Below, piece by piece: positions 1 to 8,002 of a stretch of DNA of 18,787 nt. The DNA is from Desulfobacterales bacterium (lineage in GTDB: Bacteria; Desulfobacterota; Desulfobacteria; Desulfobacterales; Desulfosalsimonadaceae): positions 1 to 18,787 of the forward strand of contig JAGYOT010000004.1 of the NCBI GenBank assembly GCA_018399455.1, written 5' to 3'. The position numbers were made by a program, and so were the translations under genes. The notes under the pieces are model-generated. The model did not search any database. It had not been told where the DNA came from and saw only the letters and a list, made by a program, of their open reading frames with translations. Every line of letters begins with the position of its first letter. Positions within the stretch are counted from its first letter, which is position 1.

Positions 1-396
1 ATATTTACTGCCAACCGGTAATCCGGTCAATAGGGCCAATCCTGTATTTGCTCCCCCGGTTGAACCCATCCGGGTGTACAGCTCTCTATAGACCCGAACG
101 TGCCGAAGGTGAAACCGGTTTTCCTTGATTGTTCAATGTTTCCGGTACCAATGCCGTGCCTTCAGAATAGGTACCCCCTCCGGCCAAAATGCAGTTTTTT
201 TCTGCGGGATCTACATGCCTTTGCCTGCCCAAAATACATCCTTGGCCGGATACACTTCCGGCCCGATTCCAAATATAGTGACATTGAAATTCAGATGGTC
301 GGTTGACCCGCTGCGGTTGTTAAAAGATCCGCACGCTTGACTCCGAAAAAAGGGGAAACCATTTATTTTCACCGCCGACAGAGAAGGGAGTCCAGA
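1..396. other. Left-edge region without a supported gene; rpoH-like upstream region
   Basis: No open frame here resembles a known protein and none has a convincing ribosome binding site. What can be seen is short dyad symmetry: a 7-bp perfect stem GGCCGGA/TCCGGCC with a 6-base loop at 244-263, and a 5-bp CCCGG/CCGGG pair near 55-74. The hairpin at 244-263 is not followed by a T run in either direction, so it does not look like an intrinsic terminator. The bases TTGACT at 337-342 could be a -35 element but no good -10 follows at normal spacing. The region may be the untranslated leader of the sigma factor or the decayed end of a neighbour outside the window. Confidence 0.5.
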
Positions 397-1389
397 ATGT
401 TTTTTGAAACGACAAAACCCGAAATCACAACCATTAACACTGAAGCTATCCCGTCGACGGCACTCCGCAAAACCAAAAAAGACAAGGAGACAGGCACAAA
501 AAAAACGAAAGCTGCGGCGGGCACTGCCGGCACAGACGCCTTGCAGCGATACATGGCGGACATCCGCAAGCACAACCTGCTGAACCGGGAACAGGAGAAG
601 GAGCTGGCACGGCGCGTGCAGGAAAACAATGATGAAGCGGCTGTTTATACGCTTGTTGTTTCCAATCTCCGGCTGGTCGTAAAAATTGCCATGAAGTTTC
701 AACGGTTCTGGAAACATAACATGAACGACCTGATCCAGGAAGGCAACATCGGTCTTCTCCGGGCCGCCCAGAAATACGATCCCACACGCAATGTCAAGTT
801 TTCCTATTACGCTGCCTTCTGGATCAAAGCCTACATCCTCAAATATATCCAGGACAACTTCCGGGTGGTCAAAATCGTTACTACCGAAGGCCAGCGCAAA
901 CTCTTTTTCAAGCTCCGCCAGGAAAGGGACAGGCTCGCCAGCCAGGGCCTTAACCCCACCGCCGAACGACTGGCCGAAAACTGCGGCGTTTCTGAAAAGG
1001 ACATCCTGGATATGGATCAGCGGCTGCACAGTACCAATGTGTTTCTTGATGCACCGCTCAACGCGGACTCGGATACGGAATGGCTGGAAGTGCTGGAATC
1101 CAGTGAAGAGTCCACCGAATCCCAGGTATCCCGAAAACAGATGATTTCCACATTGCGCCAGAAGGTGATGCAATTCAGGAAGACGATGTCGGTGCGGGAA
1201 CGCAATATTTTCGATAAACGCATTTACGCGGAAAGCCCTCAAACGCTTCAGCAGATCGGCGACTATCTGGGTATTTCCAGGGAGCGTGTCCGCCAGCTTG
1301 AACGCGACATTCTTTTAAAAATCAGGGATTACCTGAAAAAAGAACTGCCGGATTACGAAGAACTGGCCGAAATGGGCCTTGCTTCATAA
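397..1389 (+). CDS. rpoH: RNA polymerase sigma factor, RpoH (sigma-32) family
   Basis: Sigma factor of the sigma-70 superfamily that directs RNA polymerase, probably to heat-shock or other stress promoters. From the ATG at 397 it has 331 residues. A lysine- and threonine-rich extension of about 50 residues precedes region 1.2 (LQRYMADIRKHNLL). Region 2 follows (NLRLVVKIAMKF, DLIQEGNIGLLRA, then FSYYAAFWIKAYILKYI), then the RpoH-box-like QRKLFFKLR that separates RpoH from RpoD and RpoS types. Region 4.2 is the helix-turn-helix TLQQIGDYLGISRERVRQLE. I chose ATG 397 because GGGAG lies 6 bases before it; an in-frame TTG at 337 lacks such a site. The gene stands alone and ends before a strong terminator. 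Family assignment is firm. That it is the main heat-shock sigma factor is inferred, since Desulfobacterota can have more than one RpoH-like paralogue. Confidence 0.88.
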   Translation: MFFETTKPEITTINTEAIPSTALRKTKKDKETGTKKTKAAAGTAGTDALQRYMADIRKHNLLNREQEKELARRVQENNDEAAVYTLVVSNLRLVVKIAMKFQRFWKHNMNDLIQEGNIGLLRAAQKYDPTRNVKFSYYAAFWIKAYILKYIQDNFRVVKIVTTEGQRKLFFKLRQERDRLASQGLNPTAERLAENCGVSEKDILDMDQRLHSTNVFLDAPLNADSDTEWLEVLESSEESTESQVSRKQMISTLRQKVMQFRKTMSVRERNIFDKRIYAESPQTLQQIGDYLGISRERVRQLERDILLKIRDYLKKELPDYEELAEMGLAS

Positions 1390-1601
1390 AACGGCTTTCG
1401 CCTGCGCCTTCAGGCTTACGAATTGACGGGGATAACAAATTATTCTGACGGGCATCCATGGCGCCCTTAAGCGGCGACACCCGTCATTCAGGCCTTTTCA
1501 TTGAAAAAATAGCCATTGATTCCGCTGCAAGCGGAATCAATGGCTATTTTTGCGAGCGCGCTGTCCCACCTCTGCCTCCACGACTTGAACAATAAAAATT
1601 A
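1390..1601. other. Intergenic region with successive hairpins
   Basis: No coding frame is supported between the sigma factor and the response regulator. The stretch contains three dyads: GCCTG/CAGGC with a 6-base loop (1400-1415), TGACGGG/CCCGTCA (1446-1486) enclosing an inner CGCC/GGCG pair, and the long perfect inverted repeat at 1505-1551 listed separately as a terminator. The first two lack T runs. They could be a structured 3' untranslated region of the sigma factor mRNA or a small RNA; nothing in the sequence decides this. Confidence 0.4.
1505..1551. terminator. Perfect 22-bp inverted repeat, probable bidirectional terminator
   Basis: Arms 1505-1526 and 1530-1551 are exact reverse complements around a 3-base loop (GCA). 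The left arm begins with AAAAAT and the right arm ends in ATTTTT, so either strand gives a GC-containing stem ending in a short U run. It lies 115 bases after the sigma factor stop codon and about 50 bases before the promoter of the next gene, which fits insulation of the two transcription units. Confidence 0.8.
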
Positions 1602-1630
1602 TTTACAAAATTTATACAGTTTATTATAAA
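1602..1630 (+). promoter_or_regulatory. Sigma-70-type promoter of the response regulator gene
   Basis: TTTACA (1602-1607) and TATAAA (1625-1630) are separated by exactly 17 bases, each one mismatch from consensus, within very AT-rich DNA. Transcription would start near 1637, giving a leader of about 80 bases before the ATG at 1716. Predicted from sequence only. Confidence 0.65.
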
Positions 1631-1715
1631 TTCTTAAAGTAAAATTAGCTCACCATGTTGACGGACTGTTCATAAAACACCAATTCATCACAGGACTGCC
1701 TTGGATTCAGAGATA

Positions 1716-2375
1716 ATGGATGAAAAAAAAACCGTCTTTATCGCAGAGGACCATCAGCTCTTCCGGGACGGGTTGAAAGCCATGCTGGCATCAAAAGTCG
1801 GGCTTGAGGTCATGGGTGAAGCAAGGGATGGACTGGAGGCAATCAACTCAATAAAAAAAAAGCAGCCGGATTTATTGCTTTTAGATTTGTCCATGCCCAG
1901 GCTGAGCGGAATCAGCGTCATCAAAGAACTTCGCCGCCAGTTTCCGGACATGCGCATACTGGTTCTTACCATCCATGAGTCGGACCAGTATGTCATTGAA
2001 ACCTTTGAAGCCGGAGCCAACGGATACTGCATCAAGGATGCAAGCAGGGATGAGCTGCTGCTGGCCATCAACAGCGTGCTAAACGGGAAGACTTATATCA
2101 GCCCGGGTATTGCCGAGAATGTTATGGAGGGCTATCTTGAAGGGCATAAAAAAATTAAATCAAAGTCCGCCGGGGATACTCTGACCCATCGGGAACGGGA
2201 GGTCTTGAAGCTGCTTGCAGAAGGCTATATTAACAAAGAAATCGGAGACCTCTTAAACATCAGCGTCAAAACCGTGGAAAAACACCGTGCCAATATCATG
2301 CAAAAACTTAACCTCCACAATGCGGCGACGCTGACCGCATTTGCAATTGACCAGGGCCTTGTCATACAAAAATAG
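1716..2375 (+). CDS. NarL/FixJ-type response regulator (receiver plus LuxR helix-turn-helix)
   Basis: DNA-binding response regulator of 219 residues. The receiver domain (about 6-122) has the acidic pair E11/D12, phospho-acceptor D57 in LLLLDLSMP, T85 in LVLTIHE and K107 in YCIKDAS, so all catalytic residues are present. The output domain (about 153-217) is a LuxR-type helix-turn-helix with LTHREREVLKLLAEG, NKEIGDLLNIS and VKTVEKHRANIMQKL. ATG 1716 puts the receiver at the usual distance from the N-terminus; an in-frame TTG at 1701 has a better AGGA site 5-6 bases upstream and is a real alternative adding five residues. The histidine kinase that converges on it at 2889-5360 is of the HisKA_3/NarX class that normally pairs with this regulator type, so they are probably partners, though target genes and signal are not visible. 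Confidence 0.93.
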   Translation: MDEKKTVFIAEDHQLFRDGLKAMLASKVGLEVMGEARDGLEAINSIKKKQPDLLLLDLSMPRLSGISVIKELRRQFPDMRILVLTIHESDQYVIETFEAGANGYCIKDASRDELLLAINSVLNGKTYISPGIAENVMEGYLEGHKKIKSKSAGDTLTHREREVLKLLAEGYINKEIGDLLNISVKTVEKHRANIMQKLNLHNAATLTAFAIDQGLVIQK

Positions 2376-2411
2376 TATTTTTCTTCTCCGGATTCTGCCC
2401 TGCCGGCCGGC

Positions 2412-2720
2412 CTACTGACCGTTTAGCTTCAATTGCTGCAGCTGGCTGTCAAACTGGCAGACCCGTTCTTTCAGATTCCGGAGCAACTCCGTATCCTCGG
2501 TGTTCGCCCAATGAGGTTCGCCAATGGAGAAAACAATCTCATAGATCTCGCCGGATATCCTATCCACCTGCCGGGCCCTATCCTCAGTCAAACGCCCCGC
2601 CCTTTCACCGGCCTTCTGGATTTCCTTCTCCAACTGGCGCAGAGAGAATTCCACTTGTCTGATATACCTGCGCCAGGCGTCTCTCATGCCGTTTTTGATA
2701 TCATCCTTTGAAAAACCCAT
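2412..2720 (-). CDS. Small helical protein of unknown function
   Basis: A 102-residue, soluble, highly charged protein I do not recognise. It is almost wholly predicted helical, with heptad-like stretches (YIRQVEFSLRQLEKEIQKAG, then TELLRNLKERVCQFDSQLQQ) joined by a short GEPHWANTED segment that may be a turn; there is no signal peptide or membrane segment. ATG 2720 is preferred because AGGG lies about 7 bases before it; an upstream in-frame ATG at 2780 would add 20 residues but has no ribosome binding site. It sits between a histidine kinase (same strand, 168 bases upstream) and a response regulator (convergent, 36 bases from stop to stop). Coiled-coil-like dimerisation or a role beside the two-component pair is possible but is only inference from position. 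Confidence 0.65.
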   Translation of the reverse strand: MGFSKDDIKNGMRDAWRRYIRQVEFSLRQLEKEIQKAGERAGRLTEDRARQVDRISGEIYEIVFSIGEPHWANTEDTELLRNLKERVCQFDSQLQQLKLNGQ

Positions 2721-2888
2721 GTTTGCCCTTTTACCAACATTTTTTGTATCCGCCCGCCCAATCTGCCAAACCTGATACATTTTTTTTGAATTAAGAGGCT
2801 GCTCTGGGCGTATGGTTTAGACTAATTCCAAAAAAAAGTAAAAGATATGGGGGTTTTTATGTATTTTTGAGTCCCGCTCCGTTTTCCG

Positions 2889-5360
2889 CTAAAAGGGCAA
2901 ATCCAGCGTGATCTTCGTTCCCTGGCCCTGGCTGGATTCGATCTCAAACCGGCCGCCGCATATTTCGGCGCGCTCTCTCATCCCCTGAATGCCGTGACCG
3001 CTTAAGGGATCGGTCGTAAACAGCCGCGAATGCGGTTCAAAACCGCAGCCGTCATCCTTTATGATCATTCTGACACCGTTGTTCCGGCGGCTCATTGAAA
3101 AATGGATGTGCGATGGGCTTGCATGCTTGGCGGAATTGTTCAGGGACTCCTGGAGAATCCGGTAAATGACAATCTTCATGGCATCGGACAAATCCGATTC
3201 ATCAATCGTCACTTCCTGGGTAACCCTTATCTGCTTATAAAACGTGCAGAATTCACGGCAGAACCAGTCAATCGTCGCCATCAGACCGAGATCATCCAGC
3301 GTCGTCGGCCGCAGGTCCGCTGAAATGCGCTTGGTCTCCTTGATCGTATACATCAGGTAGGAAACAATTTTTTCAAGGGAAACGGTGTCCTCCCGCGGGA
3401 CGGACTTCATGCTGCAAAGACGGTCTTCCAGGCTGAACTTGATGGCAGCAAGGCTTGCGCCGATACTGTCGTGCAATTCCTTGGCCACAGCCTGTTTGTC
3501 AGCCTCAAGGGCTTCCAGGGTTCGTCTGGACATCATCCGCAGCTCACGCCGGGAGTCCCTGAGCTGCTGCTCAATCCGTTTTCGTTCTTCGATCTCCGTT
3601 TTCAGGGTTTCGACAAGCGCTTCCAGTTCCACCGTGCGCTCGGCCACACGCCGCTCAAGCAGATCCTTGTCCTGCTGAAGCTGCATTTTTTCGCTCCGGC
3701 GCCGGGTAATATCGTGCAGCACGCCGACACCGCCGATGATCTCACCCTCCTGGTTTTTAATGGGCGTCGTATTGACCAGCAGATACCGCATCCTTCCGTC
3801 GGGCAGGGAAATGGCCATTTCCTGGTCAATCCAGACCTCACCGTAAAACACGGAACGGGCAAGCGGCAGGTCCCAGGGGTCATAGGGAGTGCCATCCGGA
3901 TGCAGGAGCCCCAAATCCTTTTGAGCCGTAAGGGGCTGGTCCAGAGGAACCTGGCGGCCATACAGGCGAACGGCGGTTGGATTGGCCATGGTGAACCGGC
4001 ATTCCCTGTCAACCACCACAATGCCCTCCGGCGCACTTTTGATAATGGTCTGCAGGGCGGACTGTTCTGTAATCAACTGATCGGTCAGCTTTTCAAGATC
4101 CGTCTCATCACGCCATACCGTTACCGAGCCGGACACATCCGATCCCCTGTATAACGGGGTGGCGGACATGACATAGACAACCGGCTTACCGTTGCCGTCA
4201 TAACCATAGTAGCGTTCATCAGAGACAGATTCTCCCCGAAGCGCCCGGGCAAACGGCGTTTCTTCCGGCGGCACCTGTGTCTCATCCGGATAAATCAGGT
4301 GCATTCGGCCCGAAATTTCACTGCATGCCAACCCGGCCGGATCAAACCCCAGGGAGTCAATGCAGGCGGGGTTTGCCATTATGGGCATACCAGTGGCACT
4401 GCAAACCATCACGGCCTCTTTTAGATTGGCGAAAATTAACTCCATTTCCCGAGACCGGCGGCCAGCTTCCTGGCGGGCCTGGATATGATTGAGGGCAAGT
4501 TCTGAAAAAGCCGCCATCTGCAGAAGAAGAGCCTCATCTTCAGGAGTGAAGGCGATGTTATCGGAGTTGCCGACCAAAATCACCTTGGCATCCGATACCG
4601 GATTTTCGAGAAGCTGGGCACAGACCAGATGACTCAACCGGTTTAACCGGGACGGTTCAGGGGGTGACAGGGTTCCCGTATAATACGAAAACTCAGCTGA
4701 TACCAGGCGCAGGGACTTTCGCCGCCTGATATGGGCGATAAATTTCGGCTGACCCACCAGCCTCCGGATTTCCCGGGCAAGATTGGAATGAAGAGAGCCC
4801 CCCTTGGATACGGCCTCAATTGAAACCTCGCCCGACTCCAATATCCGGGCAAACAAACAGACATTACCGTGAGTCAATTCGCAGGCCGCCACCACGACCT
4901 GTTGAATGACGCCCTCCCGACTGGTTTCCTGCAAGACATTTTTCGACAGCCGGATCAGGGTTTCCATCTGGGTTAACCGGTCGATCGGACAAGGCTTTTC
5001 AAAACCATTCCCTGGGTCCACCGTAAACACCGATGTCAGGTGAGTGATGGCGTCCCTGGAATTCTCTTGCACGCTAATGGTTTGAAACACGCGCAATTCC
5101 ACATCTTCCCGGGTCAAAAGGGCGCTTTCACCCCGCCACCTGCCGTTGGCAATGGCTGCGGGAATGGCTTCCTTGCGGAGCATTGCTTCCGCCCAGGAGG
5201 GGTGGCAGTCGGACAGCAAAAAATCCGCGGCCCCTCCATCTCCTTCGATGCCAAGCAGGCCCCGGGCCGAATTGTTGAAGTACAGAATATCTCCGTCCCG
5301 GCTTAATACATATACCGGATCAGAGATATCCTCTAAAAAACTGTTGAACTGCTCATACAT
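2889..5360 (-). CDS. Cytoplasmic multi-PAS/GAF sensor histidine kinase, NarX-like HisKA_3 class
   Basis: Sensor kinase of 823 residues with no transmembrane segment, so it should sense a cytoplasmic or diffusible signal. Domain order: PAS (about 5-110), GAF-like (about 130-297), PAS (about 305-425), PAS (about 435-555, ending in GGVGVLHDIT), a coiled coil (about 555-625), the dimerisation/phosphotransfer helix with ELHDSIG (phospho-acceptor H630), and a HATPase domain (about 725-823) with N-box ESLNNSAKH (N741/N742), G1 box KDDGCGF (D769-D770) and G2 box GHGIQGMRER. The ELHD form of the H-box places it in HisKA_3, the class that phosphorylates NarL/LuxR-type regulators, and such a regulator lies nearby at 1716-2375. 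No strong Shine-Dalgarno precedes ATG 5360, but the N-terminal PAS begins at once, so a later start is unlikely. No haem or Fe-S ligand signature is evident, and the signal is unknown. Confidence 0.93.
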   Translation of the reverse strand: MYEQFNSFLEDISDPVYVLSRDGDILYFNNSARGLLGIEGDGGAADFLLSDCHPSWAEAMLRKEAIPAAIANGRWRGESALLTREDVELRVFQTISVQENSRDAITHLTSVFTVDPGNGFEKPCPIDRLTQMETLIRLSKNVLQETSREGVIQQVVVAACELTHGNVCLFARILESGEVSIEAVSKGGSLHSNLAREIRRLVGQPKFIAHIRRRKSLRLVSAEFSYYTGTLSPPEPSRLNRLSHLVCAQLLENPVSDAKVILVGNSDNIAFTPEDEALLLQMAAFSELALNHIQARQEAGRRSREMELIFANLKEAVMVCSATGMPIMANPACIDSLGFDPAGLACSEISGRMHLIYPDETQVPPEETPFARALRGESVSDERYYGYDGNGKPVVYVMSATPLYRGSDVSGSVTVWRDETDLEKLTDQLITEQSALQTIIKSAPEGIVVVDRECRFTMANPTAVRLYGRQVPLDQPLTAQKDLGLLHPDGTPYDPWDLPLARSVFYGEVWIDQEMAISLPDGRMRYLLVNTTPIKNQEGEIIGGVGVLHDITRRRSEKMQLQQDKDLLERRVAERTVELEALVETLKTEIEERKRIEQQLRDSRRELRMMSRRTLEALEADKQAVAKELHDSIGASLAAIKFSLEDRLCSMKSVPREDTVSLEKIVSYLMYTIKETKRISADLRPTTLDDLGLMATIDWFCREFCTFYKQIRVTQEVTIDESDLSDAMKIVIYRILQESLNNSAKHASPSHIHFSMSRRNNGVRMIIKDDGCGFEPHSRLFTTDPLSGHGIQGMRERAEICGGRFEIESSQGQGTKITLDLPF

Positions 5361-5417
5361 CAGCTATGCTTTGTGAAAACAGATTTACGGGCCGGTTTAT
5401 GCGGCTGCCACTTAATA

Positions 5418-5445
5418 ATTATAAAGGGCTTTTTGCCTGAGTCAA
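5418..5445 (-). promoter_or_regulatory. Sigma-70-type promoter of the histidine kinase gene
   Basis: Read on the minus strand, TTGACT (5445-5440) and a perfect TATAAT (5423-5418) are 16 bases apart. The start point would fall near 5411, giving a leader of about 50 bases to ATG 5360. The spacer contains GGCAAAAAGCCC, a small dyad that could bind a regulator. The divergent gene at 5577 shares this 216-base region; for it I see no equally good promoter. Confidence 0.65.
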
Positions 5446-5576
5446 ATATGCTTGCTGAAAAATGCCGGATCGCTCCTCGCGCTCCTTTGGTTGCACTTGA
5501 TTTTAGGCTTGCAGACACCCCGATAATTCGATAATTTATTTATTTTTAATTAAACCATTAAAATATTGAAAGCCCC

Positions 5577-6233
5577 ATGTCAACATCTGCCGAAAAGCGC
5601 TATACCTGCGGCGAGGAAATCGCGAACAGCTTCACCCACGGAATAGGGGCGGCCCTGAGCATTGCGGCCCTGGTTGTCCTTATCGTCTGCTCAGGCAACT
5701 ACCAGGACCCCTGGCGGGTGGTCGGATTCAGTATTTATGGCAGCACCCTGCTGATTCTGTACCTGGCCTCCACCCTTTACCATGCCTTTGTTCACGTCAG
5801 ACTGAAAAATTTCTTTCGCCTGATGGATCATTCCTCCATTTTTTTGCTCATTGCCGGAACCTATACACCGGTGACCCTGATTGCCATGCGGGGCGGATGG
5901 GGGTGGACGCTGTTCGGCCTGATATGGGCCCTGGCCGCTGGAGGGATTGTTTTCAAACTATGTTTTCTGAACCGTTTTCAGGGAATCAGTCTCGGCATTT
6001 ATACAGCCATGGGCTGGCTTGCCGTTATCGCAGTCAAACCGATGCTGGCCATGCTGCCGAAAGGCCTCCTGGTTTGGATCGTTCTCGGGGGCCTGCTCTA
6101 TACCCTGGGGATTGTTTTTTATGTATGGAAACGTCTGCCGTATCACCATGCCATATGGCATCTTTTTGTACTGGGCGGCAGCCTGGCACACTTTTTCGGT
6201 ATTTTTCTGCATCTGTCGCGCAGCCCGGTTTGA
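5577..6233 (+). CDS. PAQR-family (hemolysin III/TrhA-like) membrane protein
   Basis: Integral inner-membrane protein of 218 residues with about seven hydrophobic helices, the usual size for bacterial hemolysin III/YqfA (TrhA) proteins of the PAQR superfamily. Family motifs are clear: EEIANSFTHGIGA at the N-terminus, STLYH (S65, H69), RLMDHSSIFLLIAGTYTPV (D84, H85) and HHAIWHLFVLGGSLAHF (H191, H195). The S-x3-H and H-x3-H residues correspond to the metal-binding site of PAQR proteins. Bacterial members are linked to membrane fluidity or lipid homeostasis; the haemolysin name comes from a Bacillus cereus protein and need not apply. It lies 79 bases upstream of the transporter gene on the same strand and could be co-transcribed with it. 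The start codon has only a weak GAAAG site. Confidence 0.9.
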   Translation: MSTSAEKRYTCGEEIANSFTHGIGAALSIAALVVLIVCSGNYQDPWRVVGFSIYGSTLLILYLASTLYHAFVHVRLKNFFRLMDHSSIFLLIAGTYTPVTLIAMRGGWGWTLFGLIWALAAGGIVFKLCFLNRFQGISLGIYTAMGWLAVIAVKPMLAMLPKGLLVWIVLGGLLYTLGIVFYVWKRLPYHHAIWHLFVLGGSLAHFFGIFLHLSRSPV

Positions 6234-6312
6234 GATTCATGATCGGGCATTCGCGCAGGCAGCGGCCATTTAAGAAACATAAAAACCTATCCGCGCAGAA
6301 CGCAAAAATGCT

Positions 6313-7989
6313 ATGAGCGATTCTCCATCGACAGCCGTAACATCGGAAAATACTGAGAGCCACCGGTTCTTCGATATCCATCCGCCGGTTTTCTGGCCAT
6401 CCGCCATCCTGGCGCTGCTGTTTATCGCGGTTACGCTTGTCGTAGGCGCGTCCATGCAAAACGTCTTTTCCGCCATCCAGGATTTTATTTCCAACAACTT
6501 CGGATGGTTTCTGGTTTTATCGGTAAATGTTTATTTGTTTCTCATGGTCTTCATTGCTTTCAGCAGGCTTGGCAGCATCCGGCTGGGCGGCAAAAATGCG
6601 GTCCCTGATTTTTCCCGGTTTTCATGGTTTTCCATGTTATTTAGCGCCGGCATGGGAATCGGCATTCTTTTCTGGAGCGTGGCCGAACCGATCTATCACT
6701 TCATGGAACCTCCGTACAGCGGTGGCGGCAGCGCAATCGATGCCGCAAAAACAGCCATGAAAATGACCTTTTTGCACTGGGGCCTCCATCCCTGGGGCGT
6801 ATATGCCCTGGTCGGCATGGCGCTGGCATTTTTCGCCTTCAACCGCAAAATGCCACTGGCCATCCGTTCCATATTCTATCCGCTGCTTGGAGATCGGGTC
6901 TATGGATACTGGGGGGATATCATCGATGTGATTGCAGTGCTTGCCACTTTGTTCGGACTGGCCACATCCCTGGGCTTCGGTGTTCAGCAGGTCAACGCCG
7001 GCCTCAACCATCTGTTCGGCATTCCGGACAGCACCAACATTCAGGTGCTCCTTGTGGCAACCATTACGTTTGCCGCAACCCTTTCGGTCATCTCCGGCCT
7101 TGACAAGGGGGTCAAGCGGCTCAGTCAGATGAACATTAACCTCGGCGCCATACTTCTGGTCTTTATGATAACGCTCGGCCCCACCATCTTCGTCATGGAT
7201 TCGTTTGTCCAGAATCTGGGCGCTTATATGGAAGATTTTTTTAACTCCGCCCTATGGACGGAGTCCTATCAGGACAGCAATTGGCAGAACAGCTGGACGG
7301 TTTTTTACTGGGCCTGGTGGATCTCATGGTCCCCTTTTGTGGGAATGTTCATCGCGCGCATATCCAAAGGCCGCACTGTCAGGGAATTTGTATTAAGCGT
7401 TCTGATTATCCCGACTCTGCTGACCTTTTTATGGATTACAGCCTTTGGAGGATCGGCCCTTTATGTTGAAATGGAAAACATCGGCCGCATTGCCGGGCCG
7501 GTCAAAGAAAATGTGGCAGTGGCGATTTATTACCTGCTGGAACAGTTTCCTTTTTCCAGCATTGCCAATTTTTTAGCGATCGTGCTGGTTACCAGCTTTT
7601 TTGTCACCTCCTCGGACTCAGGCTCTCTGGTCGTGGACGCTTTTACCTCCGGCGGCAAGCTCGAATCCCCTGTGGTCCAGCGGATTTTCTGGGCATCAAT
7701 GGAAGGGGCGGTGGCTGCCGTACTTCTTTTGGGCGGCGGTCTTGCGGCTCTTCAGACCGCATCCATCACAACGGGCTTGCCTTTTGCTGTATTACTGCTC
7801 ATAATGGGCTACAGTCTCTGGAAGGGTCTCAACAATGAGTATGAGACCGAGAAGCTGCGGGCCAAGGCCGTTGAACGGGAATCCTATCAGGATCTGATTC
7901 ACCGGCTGCTTAAGGAGCGGGAGAATCCGGAAGGAAACGACGAGGGCGAATCCGCCCCGGATTCAAAGGAAAAACAAGAAGGGATGTGA
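6313..7989 (+). CDS. BCCT-family betaine/carnitine/choline-type transporter
   Basis: Secondary transporter of 558 residues with about twelve membrane helices, imported-solute side at the inner membrane. The glycine-rich stretch in helix 3 reads SAGMGIGILFWSVAEP (G113-M114-G115-I116-G117), and helix 8 has the tryptophan box WAWWISWSPFVGMFIARI (W335, W336, W339) that forms the quaternary-amine site in BetP. The GMGIG form, with Met, resembles Na+-coupled betaine carriers rather than the proton-coupled choline or exchange-type carnitine members, so Na+/glycine betaine uptake is the best guess. The C-terminal tail (about 510-558) is highly charged; in BetP-like proteins the tail helps sense osmotic stress. 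A universal stress protein gene follows after 13 bases, consistent with an osmotic-stress unit. Exact substrate cannot be read from sequence. Confidence 0.93.
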   Translation: MSDSPSTAVTSENTESHRFFDIHPPVFWPSAILALLFIAVTLVVGASMQNVFSAIQDFISNNFGWFLVLSVNVYLFLMVFIAFSRLGSIRLGGKNAVPDFSRFSWFSMLFSAGMGIGILFWSVAEPIYHFMEPPYSGGGSAIDAAKTAMKMTFLHWGLHPWGVYALVGMALAFFAFNRKMPLAIRSIFYPLLGDRVYGYWGDIIDVIAVLATLFGLATSLGFGVQQVNAGLNHLFGIPDSTNIQVLLVATITFAATLSVISGLDKGVKRLSQMNINLGAILLVFMITLGPTIFVMDSFVQNLGAYMEDFFNSALWTESYQDSNWQNSWTVFYWAWWISWSPFVGMFIARISKGRTVREFVLSVLIIPTLLTFLWITAFGGSALYVEMENIGRIAGPVKENVAVAIYYLLEQFPFSSIANFLAIVLVTSFFVTSSDSGSLVVDAFTSGGKLESPVVQRIFWASMEGAVAAVLLLGGGLAALQTASITTGLPFAVLLLIMGYSLWKGLNNEYETEKLRAKAVERESYQDLIHRLLKERENPEGNDEGESAPDSKEKQEGM

Positions 7990-8002
7990 GCAAGAGGCGG
8001 CT

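Noticed and set aside
337..396. TTG 337 as the sigma factor start
   Set aside because: ATG 397 has a GGGAG site at ideal spacing; TTG 337 lacks one and coincides with a possible TTGACT promoter element.
211..1242. A 343-codon minus-strand open frame across the sigma factor gene
   Set aside because: It is antisense to a clear RpoH-family gene, lacks any recognisable motif and arises from codon bias of the true frame.
3471..4154. A 227-codon plus-strand open frame within the histidine kinase
   Set aside because: Antisense to PAS domains with clear motifs; no ribosome site or family resemblance.
5471..5486. Tandem CGCTCCT copies 9 bases apart
   Set aside because: Only two short copies with no flanking symmetry; too weak to call a repeat element or regulator site.
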